NCBI GenBank assembly: GCA_025642075.2
Contig: JAODUO010000112.1
Span: 438,501 to 502,500 of the forward strand
DNA: 64,000 nt
From: Ridgeia piscesae
Lineage: Eukaryota > Annelida > Polychaeta > Sabellida > Siboglinidae
Direction of reading: 5' to 3'
The notes under the pieces were generated by a model. That model ran no database searches. It saw only the letters and a list, made by a program, of their open reading frames with translations, and had not been told where the DNA came from. Position 1 is the stretch's first letter; each line of letters begins with the position of its first letter. This document shows, in pieces, positions 24,507-38,700 of the stretch. A program made the position numbers and the translations under genes.

Positions 24507-25480
24507 GGCTCCTCTCAGCCTCAGGCTCAGGTGTTTCATTTCTTCCTTCTTGTCCCCCCCTCCTCTAGGGTTAGGTTTAGGGTTAGCATCTGTATACCAC
24601 AGTTTTATGACTTGCATCCTTTAAATGTGTACTGCAAAATGTCTTCACACAATTTGTATTCGGATTTCTAAATACTCATGGTTATAAATGTACTTTTATT
24701 GGTAAATTCATCTGTTGAATGATTGCTGCTTACATAACTGAGGCAGTTGTTCTGACTGCTGGTACACATTCCAACTTTATGCATATAATAGACTATCAAT
24801 GGGCTATTTTTAATGTGACATTGTGTCACAACATAATGATACTCGAGGCCAGAAGATCAGATCTCTTAAGATGTTCAGGCCTTTAAACATGGCTTTATAC
24901 AGGATAAAATGTTTGCCAGTCAAAACATGCTGTGCTTACAGATTCATTAGAGTCGTATAATGACAATGATGTTTTCAAATAATGAATCATTGTTAGTCTT
25001 GAAAATCTGCTCCATAGCTGCAAATATGTTGTTTTGTTAAATTTACTGTGTACCTGATAGCTATGGTACTAGAGAGATGCAAGGACAAGGTGATTACTGA
25101 CAATAAGTCTGTTGCGAGTGTAGTCAATATTAATGGATTCAGAACATATAATACTGTATATTATATATAATATAAGGTTATATAATTATATATGTATGTA
25201 TATAATATTAATATATATATCTGTTTGTATAGACACGACAATGCAAGACATGGCACAAGTGTTGTTAAGATTTTACTGTTGTTATTATTTAGCTCTGAGA
25301 ATCTGTATCATGGTTAACCTGTATCGCGGTTAATATGTCTGAAATAAAAAGCTGTACAAGGTGATCAGTTGCTGTATTTTCTATGGGGGATACAACAATT
25401 GTGGATAGTTCATAATACGCTACTCAAGGATACAGTAAACTAGTAGCAGTATTCTCGTAACAGATCATTTTCATGTCCCA
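24507..25480 (+). repeat. Dispersed repeat, copy 2 (central spacer)
   Basis: Same family and orientation as 52388-53390, including the junction sequence AAGGCTCCTCTCAG at its start, which overlaps the 5' part of the Penelope-like fragment in copy 3. Near 24570 it carries a short expansion of telomere-like TAGGGTTAG units absent from copy 3. Confidence 0.75.
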
Positions 25481-25855
25481 TCTCGATACCAAATCTCGGT
25501 GAGGGAATCCGGAAGTGGCAGACACTGGGAACATTCTGCCTATAGTACATTAGTATATAGTACAGTATCTAATGTATCTACTTGGGCTCGGGACTCCGCA
25601 TTGGTTGCTCCTTACAACGTTCCCCTGGCGAGAAAGGGAGGGAGTATCTGCCCCTAAGCCCGGCGTTCCATTGCCGGATGTGACCCTCCATATTGCGAGC
25701 ATCACGTGATATACCCTTTGCCACGAGGCATCGAATACACATCAGTTACAATTATAATAGCAATTTCCTTCCTTTATATACCATATAGTGTTTGACTGGC
25801 GAGATTGTGGTGTCAACTTCTCACAGCTTAAACTGATATATCTATTTCCAGTGAA

Positions 25856-26583
25856 GTTATATGATACATTAAACATGTTAACATGTGAAACTATAATTAT
25901 TGATCCATGCACAGTTATGGTTAGGTATGTTTTACACCAGGCGACGTGAAACCAAGATGGCGCACACATCGTCGCCATTTTGTCCTTCAGAAAATGTAAC
26001 AAGGAATTACTTTAAAATGTTGATACATAATTCGTATAATTCCATATAACTCAATTTTTTAAACAAGAATACATAAAATAATAAACATAATTAACAGATG
26101 TAGACTAAGACAACTTTAGTTATTTTATTAAAGATATTATCGACACCAATCAGCGTAGTGATCGTAATTTTGTTTTCCACATGCGTGTTGGCGTAAACAG
26201 GCAAACACATCGTTTATATGTTATATTATATCATATGATACATTAAACATGTTATCATGTGAACCTATAATTATTTATCCGTGCAGATTTATGGATAGGA
26301 ATGTTTTACAACAGGCGACGCGAAACCAAGATGGCGCACATCGTCGCCATTTTGTCCTTCATTAAATGTAACAAGGAATTACTTTAAAATGTTGATACAT
26401 AATTCACATAATTCCATATAACTCAAATTGGTAAACAAGAATACATAATCTAAAATAATAAACATATACTAGATGTAGACTAAGACAAATTTAGTTATTT
26501 AATTTAAGATATTATCGACCCCAATCAGCATAGTGATCATAATTGTGTTTTCTACATGCGTGTTGGCTTAAACAGGCAAAAGC
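25856..26583. repeat. Direct tandem duplication, 2 x about 373 bp
   Basis: Two adjacent copies offset by about 373 bp, sharing ATGATACATTAAACATGTTA, the block with AAGATGGCGCAC followed by CGCCATTTTGTCC, and ending near AAACAGGCAAA. The AAGATGGCG and CGCCATTTT pieces face each other and resemble YY1-type sites. No gene is apparent. Confidence 0.8.
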
Positions 26584-27558
26584 ACTTGGTCTCAACAATG
26601 GAATTGACTTTAGGGGATAACAACTAGATCATAAAGAAATGATCGAAGCTAGGCAACCTTTCTCAATGCAATTTTGCAATGAATTTAAAGATCTTAAAGG
26701 TAATACGATATCGGATAGGAAGACAATGCAATGCGTTTAGAAACCGCATAGAATGAATAAAAATGTCGACATCTGTTCACAATCCTTGCTAAGCAATTCT
26801 GAACATAGTAATTTTGTGATGCTGTTAAAGGTAAAATTGCGATAGAGGGAAATAAAACAAAAACATGCATTGAATCACGAATATGATAATATGACAATAA
26901 TTGAACGTACGACCATTAGTTGCCTTTCTAAATACCACCACAAACTTCCATACCTTCGAGTAACTGCATCGTGTAATCTGTGCCCGTCTTCGGTGTGTTT
27001 CGGCATCTGTTGATATCCTAATGTCTGCTGACATCTTAAACTGCAGCTCGTGTGAAGCTTAGTTGAGACCAACTGTCACACAAAATTGAGCGTCAAACGT
27101 GCATCGTCTGCTGCACTCGACCCCAATCGAACAAACCAAGAAACAGATTAAGTTGGCCTTGCACAGTTAACAGGGAGAACTACATTTTGACCCCAACTTT
27201 TGACCCCAACGATTCCATGCTATTGGTCGTTGCACCCTTCAGTCATTTGTTAATAGAAATAGCTGTCACGTGCAAGTCACCGATGTGGCTAAGTTAAAAC
27301 CATTGTAGGAGGCTGCAAGCTATGCCAAGAATGTCCAACACCAATTGACGGATTGCGTTGTCTGTGTTAAACTGTGATAATGTCAATGAAGCATGGCTGG
27401 TATTACACAATTGCTTTGTATGGCATAAATAGCTTCGACGTTCATGTGAATATGTGCAAATAGCCATGACCGAATTCATGTGCGACTTAATGAGAATGAG
27501 AGAATGGGTACAAAAACGCGTGGCATGCGAAAACATGTAGGAAGAGGGGTGTAGACGA
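26584..27558. other. Spacer, no feature recognised
   Basis: Ordinary AT-rich sequence. Short open frames lack support. A loose internal repeat occurs between about 26650 and 26840. Confidence 0.4.
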
Positions 27559-27559
27559 G

Positions 27560-28282
<723 letters not shown>

Positions 28283-29264
28283 TAAACAAGTATTCAGTTT
28301 TGATATTTAAATTAAAGGTGGACTGGGAACATGAGATCATTAGCTACAGGAATACACACAGTGATACATTCGAGAATAAAACATCGAAATAATAATTCAG
28401 AACTTATTAAATGCCCTATCCAAAATAACGCAGAATGTGTAGTGTTGATAAGATATATGAAGTACTTGAAAATAACTGTCGTTGTAGTACAACCACGTAA
28501 CTATTATTAACATACAACATTGGTTGTTCATACGTGCATCTTCAGCACTGAACTGCCACGCCCTGTAGACATTCACTTGCCACGCCCATCTTCCCAACGT
28601 ATAAAGTATGACATTTAGATATATGTGTAGCTTGATGATATATCCAAATATAGTAACATGCAATATCATGTAATATAAGGAAGTTAACACATACATAACA
28701 AAAAAACTAATAATGTCAATGCAACAAAACAATCTTACCAGGCCGCTGGTGATCATTTACTACTGGGTCCCAATACTAGGTGTTGACTGGTCGCTGGCCC
28801 CAGGTCATACATGTGCCTAACAGGTTGTCCACTTTGTCCAGCTGTGCGTGATTTTACACACTAGTGCCCTCTGGTGACTATGAGTAGCCACCAGGGTTAC
28901 ATGACAACGTGATAGATGACTAGCTCTGTGGTGCAGATTAGACGACTAGTAAAACAATTAAGCAACACGTATTAGGTTATATTCCATTAGTATTATTAAC
29001 CCAATTCACTCTATATAGAATTAGTATATCAAGTATTAAATTACTTAATTAATAAACTAAAAATTCGTTTGCGTGTTTTCTGTGTAATTAAAATTATTCA
29101 TCCAATGTTCGTGCGAATTACACATTGAACACAATTCATATACAAAGCAAGATGTCAAGTGCGAGAGACATGTCGCTGTTGTCATTGACATTGTCATCTA
29201 CGTCTGTCAAGATATGCATGCGCCGATCGGCCAATGGTCGAAAAACTTGAGACATTTCTAACGA

Positions 29265-29478
29265 TCAGTGATGATGACGACGGGAAATTCATTAAGTGTT
29301 GCCATGATGACGTTCTTTATAGACGTGAACAATACAGTCACGCCATCGTTTACGTACGTGAATAATGCTGTCACGTGGATTCTGAACACGTCGTTTCTAA
29401 CGACCGGTGATGATGACGACGGGAAATCTATTGAGTGTTGCCATGATGACAATTACGTTCTTTGTAGACATGAACATT
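29265..29478 (+). repeat. Imperfect direct repeat, about 135 bp period
   Basis: Two copies of a block beginning near TAACGATCAGTGATGATGACG and including GTTGCCATGATGAC and a TAGACRTGAAC ending. Confidence 0.7.
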
Positions 29479-29519
29479 GACATGGATTTTCGTGCCTTTC
29501 TTTAGTTTTTGTTTTGTTT

Positions 29520-29705
29520 CACACCCATTCCCCTAGTCTACCGAAGACTTTGTTTGCCTTTGCTAGCCTACTGTCCACTTCTTTATCTATTTTGGCATCA
29601 AATGTGGGAATGCATCCGAAGTAGCTGAATTTGTGCACTGCTTTCAGTTCAGACTGTTCGATGAAGATGCTGGGTGGATGGTACTCTTCTTGTGGCGCTC
29701 AATCA
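29520..29705 (-). mobile_element. LINE reverse-transcriptase C-terminal fragment, minus
   Basis: Minus-strand translation gives FSYFGCIPTFDAKIDKEVDS then RLAKANKVFGRL, the conserved stretch just before the C-terminal part of RTE-like endonuclease-reverse transcriptases. Confidence 0.7.
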
Positions 29706-29716
29706 ATGTCTAAAAA

Positions 29717-30008
29717 GCTGTTGTGCTGACCACTCTTCGGTATGGTGCTGAGTCATGGGTCACCTATCGTCGCCATCTGCACCTCATCGAGCGTTACCAT
29801 CAGCGCTGCCTACGTACTATTCTAAACATCCATTTGAGTGATTTCGTCAACACCATATTGAGATCCATGAAATGGCTCAGGTTACCAGCACCGAGGCCAG
29901 GCTCCTTAAAACACAGCTTCGCTAGGCAGGACATGTCTCCAGGATGGAAGACCATCACCTACCAAAGATTGTACTATAATATTTATGGAGAATTATCCAC
30001 TGGCCATC
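29717..30008 (+). mobile_element. LINE C-terminal fragment, plus (adjacent, inverted)
   Basis: Plus-strand translation gives TTLRYGAESWVTYRRHLHLI, ERYHQRCLRTIL and GELSTGHR, the block that normally follows the fragment at 29520-29705 in the same protein. The two neighbours are in opposite orientations, so one retroelement copy was broken and partly inverted. The fragment ends where right-arm similarity begins (about 30010). Confidence 0.75.
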
Positions 30009-30364
30009 GAATTGCCTGCCAAGTGTTTGCCATTAGAGGTTTTTGTGATGTATATAATTCGTGAAATTATAATACTAAATTTTCCCATAATCCCATATGA
30101 CCATATCTACTCAAATCGACACCACATCGTTAATGCTAGAACCAGATTGGTACTGGATTGCATGGATGATTATCATTACCAATACAAATGATACATTACA
30201 TGTATATAATCTATAAACATAGAAAACACCGACTAACAGTAACATCTGTCACAATTTGACAGCTCTGATACCATGCAGCACAGAAACATCATTTGTACAC
30301 ACCCAACACTACACAAGTCCTCACAGATGTTCAAACAGCATGCATACAGCTATTTATATTGGGA

Positions 30365-30440
30365 ACTCTTTCGTCGCACGGGGAATGGCGGACGAACACA
30401 TTGCTGTGGTTTAACGTCGAGTAAGTGCTCCGAGACGCCA
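30365..30440 (+). promoter_or_regulatory. Conserved CpG-containing block, candidate FOXRED2 5' UTR exon/promoter (right)
   Basis: Counterpart of 20060-20160, with GGGAATGGCGGACGAAC followed by ACGTCGA|GTAAGTGC, a strong donor match ending at 30420. It could splice to the acceptor at 32519, 31 nt before the ATG, leaving a first intron of about 2.1 kb. No transcript evidence is available. Confidence 0.35.
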
Positions 30441-31970
30441 TGGGCATGGACTATTGAGTTCGTTTGTGTTATTTTGAAGGTACGTGCTTTGTTGTATTTG
30501 TGTAAGACAAAACTGAAGCCAACTGAAACAGTGTATCAACTAAAGGTAACGGTGACTACGGAATATATCTTTGAATGCTATGCGGATCATGACATTGTGT
30601 GTAAATGCAGTCTTTGTTTTTATATATGACTGCTCAAAAGACAAAACATGTCACCTGATGATGATCGAGTGACTTGAAGTTGAAGTTGAGACTTTTACAG
30701 TGACAGACGTGTTTAGTTGAACAGCATCTGAATGTATCTAGGAAGTATATACAGCCACGTACGTTGCAATTGATATGCGAAGACTATACATTTGTACACA
30801 GAAACCTACCATTGTCTAATGGCATTGCCAGGTGGCAGGTCTCATTCAAATAACTAAATCAACAATGCCCATGGCAATGAGCTAGGAAAAATAGAATGCA
30901 CCTGCCTCAAACAAAAACTACTCCCATACTATGGCCATAGCCGGCTCTAGGCATCATTATTACATCACGCATGCTTCGTGGTCACGGCCAGCAGTTCAAT
31001 ATCATCGCCTGGCTGCAAGACCCCCTTATAGACTTATGTCGTGGCTACGTACAAAGAGATTGGAGAGGCCACCCATACCTATAAGATTAAAAAAATTCAA
31101 ATTAATCAGCCTTGAGAGACTATGTCTATGCACACCGGACAAAAGCATGACAAAAAATACATCAATACTATAGATAAGTTGCAACATCAGAAAATAAACC
31201 TTGAGACGGTCTTAATGCGCAATCTTGGGCAACTATTGTATTGACTGGACTTGAGGTAAGTCAGATCTTGAGGTAAGATCTTTCAGTCTCATCTATAAGT
31301 AGGTCTTGCACAATAGAACACCCTCGCAAAGGATGTGGTCAAGGCCAAAACAGTTGACATATTTGCATTGATCATCTCCAGTTATCAAGCAATCATCTGC
31401 AATTATCTTATACATCAATACATGTTGTATATTTTATTTTGACAGTTATTTATTGTTCAATACTCTGATATTCTGCAGTTTTCTTTTCATTCATGTTCAT
31501 TGATCCTCTCTTCACACTTTTCATTGACCATTCAATATGCATCATTCATAAGATGCCATAAAAATCAATAGATTGACTGTGGACTTGAATGGAAAGAAGA
31601 ACTAAGTAAACTGCAGCAATCTAAAGTGAATGTCTGCCCAAGCCAGTAGGATTTGAACCTGGGTAACCTCAGTTGAGAGGAAGATGCTCTATTACTGTGT
31701 TACCACATTCATATATTATGCTTCCTTGAGGGTACAGAGCACCTACTCATGTGTACAGGTTTAGGTAGATATTGCAAAAGCATCTAGCATCTTTATTGAA
31801 AGACACAAGCAATGTGGGAATGGACAAATCTGCCCAAGTGTGAAAATGGCAGTAATAATAAAAGTACCTTTATTTATACACTAAAATCCAAAAGTGAAGC
31901 TCCGGTCAATAGTGTCTACAATCCACAAATATACAGTTATTAATAATAAATGAAATGTTCATTGTGCTAA
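30441..31970. other. Right-arm upstream region, no exon recognised
   Basis: Inverted match to about 18850-20050. At 31630-31700 the minus strand holds a tRNA-like piece (B-box-like GGTTCAAATCC), counterpart of a more decayed copy at 19090-19190. Confidence 0.4.
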
Positions 31971-32283
31971 AGAGAGCTTCGGACCGTCAACTTAAGAGAA
32001 CCCGGGTTCGAATCCTACGCTGCGGTGTTAAAACCTTGGGCAAGTATTTTCACTCTACATTGCTCCAGTTAACTCACCTGTATAAATGAGTACCTGGCTA
32101 TAGACTGGTGGATATGTGTACGAGCAGTCTTCGTGCATTAATTGCAGCATATGGCTGGATGCTTCTCAGAGAAGTTGAGGTGGTGCTTGGTTGAACAGGT
32201 CCGCCAGGGAAATAAAGATTAAAGTGTTTTGAGCAATCCTGAGGATTGGATACTGTGCTATATAAGAACTTACCTTTATAAAC
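31971..32283 (+). mobile_element. tRNA-derived SINE, right arm only
   Basis: The head carries a B-box-like GGGTTCGAATCC; the body has CTTGGGCAAGTATTTTCAC and TATAAATGAGTACCTGGC; the tail is GCTATATAAGAACTTACC. The left arm lacks this insertion at the corresponding site (near 18800), so it inserted after the duplication. Confidence 0.75.
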
Positions 32284-32519
32284 TAAACCAATGTTAAATG
32301 TGAAGTGTATAATATGAAGCACCATCGGCGCATTGACAATTAAATAAATTTACTTTTGGTAGTTACATTCAGATAAGGATTAATACAAATTAGGCTAACT
32401 TACAAATCAGAAAAATATCACTTAATAATGCGACTAAAGGTGGTGGACACTAGTCATCTAGACTTGAATGACCAGTTGATGCTCTACTACCAAGTAACAC
32501 ATGTATTCTGTCCTTTCAG

Positions 32520-32722
32520 TTTGTTCACAAGCTGTGTCCATCACGTAGCCATGACATCCAGGGTGCTGATGGTCCTGGTCACCCTGGTGGGGTGCATACA
32601 GGCAGCAGACAAGTACTGGGACTACATCGTAGTTGGGGCCGGGCCAGGTGGGCTCCAGATGGGCCACTTCCTTCAAAACGCGGGCCGCAACTATGTCCTG
32701 CTTGAGAGAAATAGTGTGGTTG
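32520..32722 (+). CDS. FOXRED2: FOXRED2 right, exon 1
   Basis: 31 nt of 5' UTR after acceptor TCCTTTCAG, ATG at 32551, signal peptide ending near CIQA, FAD motif, donor GTAAGTGG. Two residues differ from the left paralog. Confidence 0.92.
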
Positions 32723-35700
32723 GTAAGTGGGTGTTTTATGTTGTAGCTTGTATGAAGACATATATCTTGCAGTGAATCCATTGACAGACAATATTTTTTT
32801 ACTTGGGAGGGGATGGAGGTGGCTTTATAAGTGAATAAAAGCCTACTTTTTCTCAGGTAAACTTCGTATTTTTATGTGCTATTCAGGCACATGCAGAAGA
32901 AACAATGTGCCATTTCAACATATGATGTGCAATTTGCACAGGGCACCTGCTAATGGAATCCCTGCATTTGAACTGATATATTTGTGTTTCACTTGCTGTA
33001 ACAATTAATGTTCCATGAGATGCCTGGAGACGACCAAACCCCTGGCCATATGTAATAGTTATCATATCTTAGGACTTTGTGAAGTTATGCAACCTGGAAA
33101 AATATAAATATTGTCATGCAATGGGTCTTTGAAACATGGCACTTAACAATTTTACTCTTTGCAGCGAGCTTTTTTCAAAAGTATCCCCGTCATGACAAGT
33201 TGATCAGCATCAACAAACGACACACTGGTAAGAAGAACACTGAGTTCAATCTACGTCACGACTGGAACTCATTGTTGAGTGACGACAAGAGTCTTCTCTT
33301 CCGCCACTACTCCAAGTTGTTCTTCCCCCAGCGTGTCCAGCTACTGGACTACATGGCAGACTACCAGAAGAAGCTCGGCATCAACGTACAGTTCCACACA
33401 GAAGTGAGCAACATCAGGAAGGAGACGAATGCAACGACAAACAAGACAGTGTTCCTCATGGATGACCAGAACGGAAACACTCTCAAGTGCAAGTAGGTTG
33501 TGTCTGACATCATCATGCCAACGATAGTATTGCCTTGCCAGAAAATGTACGTTTTCTTATGATAAGTCCATCATGTGCATCTGTATATGTTTGTAAAGTG
33601 TCTGAGAGCAATGTTTCATTGATTGGATGCTATATAAATATTTTTATATTATTATTATCATAAAAGCATATACATTTTGCACCCATAATATATATATATA
33701 TATATGATCATCATCAATCCTGTTAATTAGTTATTATTTCGACAATTTTCATTGCATTAAATCGAATGAACTTATTATCTACAATTAATACTTCCACAAT
33801 TAATTTTAATGAATTATACAATGCTACTTTCTGTTACATCCTCGTGTATTCATCCAACCAATGACAATTTATGTTTTATATACCAGTATTGATATTGCCT
33901 CATAAAATTTGGCTTTACAACGTTCAGTCATCTAATGATAGAAATCGTTGTATCCTATCTTAGTGTAAGATGTCTCTTGTGTCATGTGTCAGGGTCCTCA
34001 TAGTGGCCAGTGGACTGAGTAAGATGCCTCTTGTTGTGTCATGTGTCAGGGTCCTTATAGTGGCCAGTGGACTGAGTAAGATGCCTCTTGTTGTGTCATG
34101 TGTCAGGGTCCTTATAGTAGCCAGTGGACTGAGTAAGATGCCTCTTGTTGTGTCATGTGTCAGGGTCCTCATAGTGGCCAGTGGACTGAGTAAGATGCCT
34201 CTTGTTGTGTCATGTGTCAGGGTCCTCATAGTGGCCAGTGGACTGAGTAAGATGCCTCTTGTTGTGTCATGTGTCAGGGTCCTCATAGTGGCCAGTGGAC
34301 TGAGTAAGATGCCTCTTGTTGTGTCATGTGTCAGGGTCCTTATAGTGGCCAGTGGACTGAGTAAGATGTATCTTATTGTGTCGTGTGTCAGGGTCCTTAT
34401 AGTGGCCAGTGGACTGAGTAAGATGTCTCTTATTGTGTCGTGTGTCAGGGTCCTTATAGTGGCCAGTGGACTGAGTAAGATGTCTCTTGTTGTGTCATGT
34501 GTCCAAGTCCTTATAGTGGCCAGTGGACTGAGTAAGATGTCTCTTGTGTCGTGTGTCAGGGTCCTTATAGTGGCCAGTGGACTGAGTAAGATGTCTCTTG
34601 TTGTGACGTGTGTCAGGGTCCTTATAGTGGCCAGTGGACTGAGTAAGATGTCTCTTGTTGTGACGTGTGTCAGGGTCCTTATAGTGGCCAGTGGACTGAG
34701 TAAGATGTCTCTTGTTGTGGCGTGTGTCAGGGTCCGTACAGTGGCCAGTAGACTGAGTAAGATGTCTCTTGTTGTGACGTGTGTCAGGGTCCTTATAGTG
34801 GCCAGTGGACGGAGTAAGGTGTCTCTTGTTGTGTCATGTGTCAGGGTCCGTACAGTGGCCAGTAGACTGAGTAAGATGTCTCTTGTTGTGTCATATGTCA
34901 GGGTCCTTATAGTGGCCAGTAGACGGAGTAAGGTGTCTCTTGTGTCATGTGTCAGGGTCCTTATAGTGGCCAGTGGACTGAGTAAGATGTCTCTTGTTGT
35001 GTCATGTGTCAGGGTCCGTACAGTGGCCAGTAGACTGAGTAAGGTGTCTCTTGTGTTGTGTGTCAGGGTCCTCATAGGGGCCACTGGACTGAGTAAGATG
35101 TCTCTTGTTGCGTCGTGTGTCAGGGTCCGTACAGTGGCCAGTGGACTGAGTAAGGTGTCTCTTGTGTTGTGTGTCAGGGTCCTTATAGTGGCCAGTGGAC
35201 TGAGTAAGATGTCTCTTGTTGTGTCGTATGTCAGGGTCCTTATAGTGACCAGTGGACTGAGTAAGATGTCTCTTGTTGTGTCGTGTGTCGGGGTCCTTAT
35301 AGTGGCCAGTGGACTGAGTAAGATGTCTCTTGTTGTGTCGTGTGTCAGGGTCCTTATAGTGGCCAGTGGCCTGAGTAAGATGTCTCTTGTTGTGTCGTAT
35401 GTCAGGGTCCTTATAGTGACCAGTGGACTGAGTAAGATGTCTCTTGGTGTGTCGGGGTCCTTATAGTGGCCAGTGGACTGAGTACGATGTCTCTTGTTGT
35501 GTCGTGTGTTGGGATCCTTATAGTGGCCAGTGGACTGAGTACGATGTCTCTTGTTGTGTCGTGTGTTGGGATCCTTATAGTGGCCAGTGGACTGAGTACG
35601 ATGTCTCTTGTTGTGTCGTTTGTGTCAGGGTCCTTATAGTGGCCAGTGGACTGAGTAAGATATCTCTTGTTGTGTCATGTGTCAGGGTCCTTATAGTGGC

Positions 35701-38700
35701 CAGTGGACTGAGTAAGCCCGTTGAGCCAACCTTTGAAGGGAGGGAGTTCACAGAAAATTACTCAAATGTCTCAATCAACCCTGATGACTATGAAGGCAAA
35801 GCAGTGCTCATATTAGGTAAGTCGAGGCGTTACAACAATATTTATGTGTATGATTGTGCAATAAAACATTGTAGCCATCTTTATTCTGACGTGTCTGTCT
35901 GTTAACTGAACCAGTGTGGTTACTGTGTGCAACCTACAGGTGATGTCTGCATCAGTACATACATTTTATGATGATAATCAAGCAATAATGTATTATTAAA
36001 CAAAACAAGATGGCACATGTGACAGTCAGTTTGTATCACAACGTATTCAGAGTGATATTCCAAAAGTTATATTGCCACAGAAACAAAATGTTCAGTGACT
36101 TATGGATGAATTAATTAATAGGTCAATGCAAATTTATGTTGATAGCCGTCTTGAATTTATGATGACAATTGCATATCCCTGACGATGAATTGGAGGCAGG
36201 CTTGAACCTGTGCTGAATTATACTACGTCATGTTTTTTGTATTTATCACTGATGAAAGTTGACAAATGATGAGACCATCCCAAAATGAGTATCAGGCTAA
36301 TTAATGAAGGTGACCATATTCCCATGATAGAATTGACCTGACCATCACATGCAAAGGCATCAGGAATCCATCAGTGAGTGGCAGCCAAACCCCGTTGGTC
36401 ATGTCTAGGCTGCTGTTTTTTCTCCAAAAAACAGGAGAGTATTTTGAAGTGTGTTCAGTGGATATTTGCTTATTTAACTGGTTCCATTGAAGAATAGCAG
36501 GCTGCAGTCACTGTCCAATGTTGGATAATTAAACGGGCTCATATCATAACACAATAACCAACAATTTACAAAAAAATTTGGGTAAGTACATCTTGCATGT
36601 CTGCCAAATGCCATAATTTTTTGAATTACACCTCAATAGATCCTTCATTCGTTCACGACAATTTCCAAATCAATGCGTAGTCGATGGATTTTTTGGATGA
36701 GATGGCTTAGCTTTCATGATCATTCGGTAGACAGATGTCAGGTAAGAATTAGCTGTAGGATTTAAAAGCGATCAATATCAAAATAGGTTAAATAGGCAAA
36801 TGATCTTTAGAGTTGCATAAAGATTAAATAATGTCCATCTGAAGACAGCAACACAAGGGTTGTTTCGAAGACAATACTGTCTTAATCGTATGTGGGCTGC
36901 ACATGCTGGGTAGAATGCCAGGTTTTGATATTGAGAGTAGGTCAATTCAATTCCTATGATCCATTGCTTAGTCGTACACCTGTCGAGGCATCACAGATGG
37001 ATGCCAAATATGCTGGGCTTGTAATATTCTGTTGTATATTTTGTTGAAATTTTACAACATATATTAGATCCATCAATTGTAATAAAGAATAGTTTCATGT
37101 GTCAGAAGCACTTTTCTAATGAGGCAAATTTACTGCACTCTGAACAACAATTGAAATATCTGCTTTGACTTGCTCTAAATCTGTTATTCTTGTCCAGGAC
37201 GAGGCAATTCCGCATTCGAGCTAGCCGAGTCGATCTACGGTTCTACCAACTTCATTCACATGATTGGTAGATCGAGAGCGAGGCTGTCCTGGGCCACACA
37301 CTACGTCGGAGACCTCAGGTGAGACACACAGTGGACATACTGGGAACTACTACCCATGGGTAGACAATGTTTATTTATTTTTTGAGATTATACTAATCAT
37401 TTTTGGGACCATTTATTTCTACTGGAATAAATATGCTCCAGTTAGAAGGAACCATATACTGTATGTGGGGTGAACAAAAATGCCCTCATTTCGAAATTGT
37501 CCTGTAGTAGGATTGAAGTCTCTGCCCACTGCGATCCACAATGCATATTGCTCACAGGTTGATGTAAGCAAGCAGGCAAAGTAAGCAAGTCATTGAAGTG
37601 TTTATTTCCAAACTCAGCAATACAAAATTACACAATCACTTATTATCAACGTATAAACAAGTAACCATGAGTGGTGGTGGGAACGGGGTGAACAGAAGTG
37701 TAATACATATGTGGTTCACTCCAAGTTCCAACCAGTATAGATATGTGTTGATTAAATACAATATGTTAAACAAAAACAACTGTAATTCCAATGAAAATGC
37801 ATTAAGCAGTGCCTACATGATGTAGGTTCTAGCCAGAATGACTGATATTGTTTCTAATACACTCTACACAGATAGAGGAAGCTTTTTAAAATACCTGTAT
37901 GATTCTGGTAATATTTCCATGCATGGTATTCCAAAGTCTTACTCTGTAAATAGAAACACATTGATTTTTTATCATACGCACACGATGACCCTCAATTAGG
38001 CATCTTTCTGTGTAGTTCTGTCTGCTGGAACATACCATTTAAACTTAGTTTGCAAACGTTTTGGTAGTTCATTATGCTATGCCTTGTACATTGGTGGTTG
38101 TAGGGCCGTCAACGTGGCACTACTTGACACATACCAACTGAAGTCTCTGGACGCTGTAGCGGAGGCTACAATAGACAAGGCAGAGATCAAACTGGTGAAG
38201 GTAGGAGACCGGCTCAAGATCGAAACACTCGAAACCAGCAGATATCCGGCACTTGAAAAATATGACAACAATGGGTTGCGCTATATCTATGATAAATGCA
38301 TCGTGTGTTTCGGATTTCAGTTCGACGACAGCATTTTCAACAGGTGAGGTACCTAATTTTTGTAGAAGTATAACATGTAGTAAAATGTCTTTTTCAGTTA
38401 CGTCAGACGAAATGGTAGTTTGCTGTTTCTACTTAACTCTTTAAACAGTATTACAAGAAAACTATTACCTGTGAATGAATGACATCTTCACCTGTCATTC
38501 CCAGTATTGCAGGGCACACAATGGGATACTTGATGGGAAATTATTGGCAGATTCATCAGCTTTACAAAACACTTTTGAGTTTTGCAGATTTCTCAGAAGT
38601 TTATTTTCAGCATGGAAAAAACTTAAACAGGACATTTTTTAAGATAGAGTCATGACATTTTCAACAAATGTTCCCTGCATTTTAGGACACCATTAGATGG

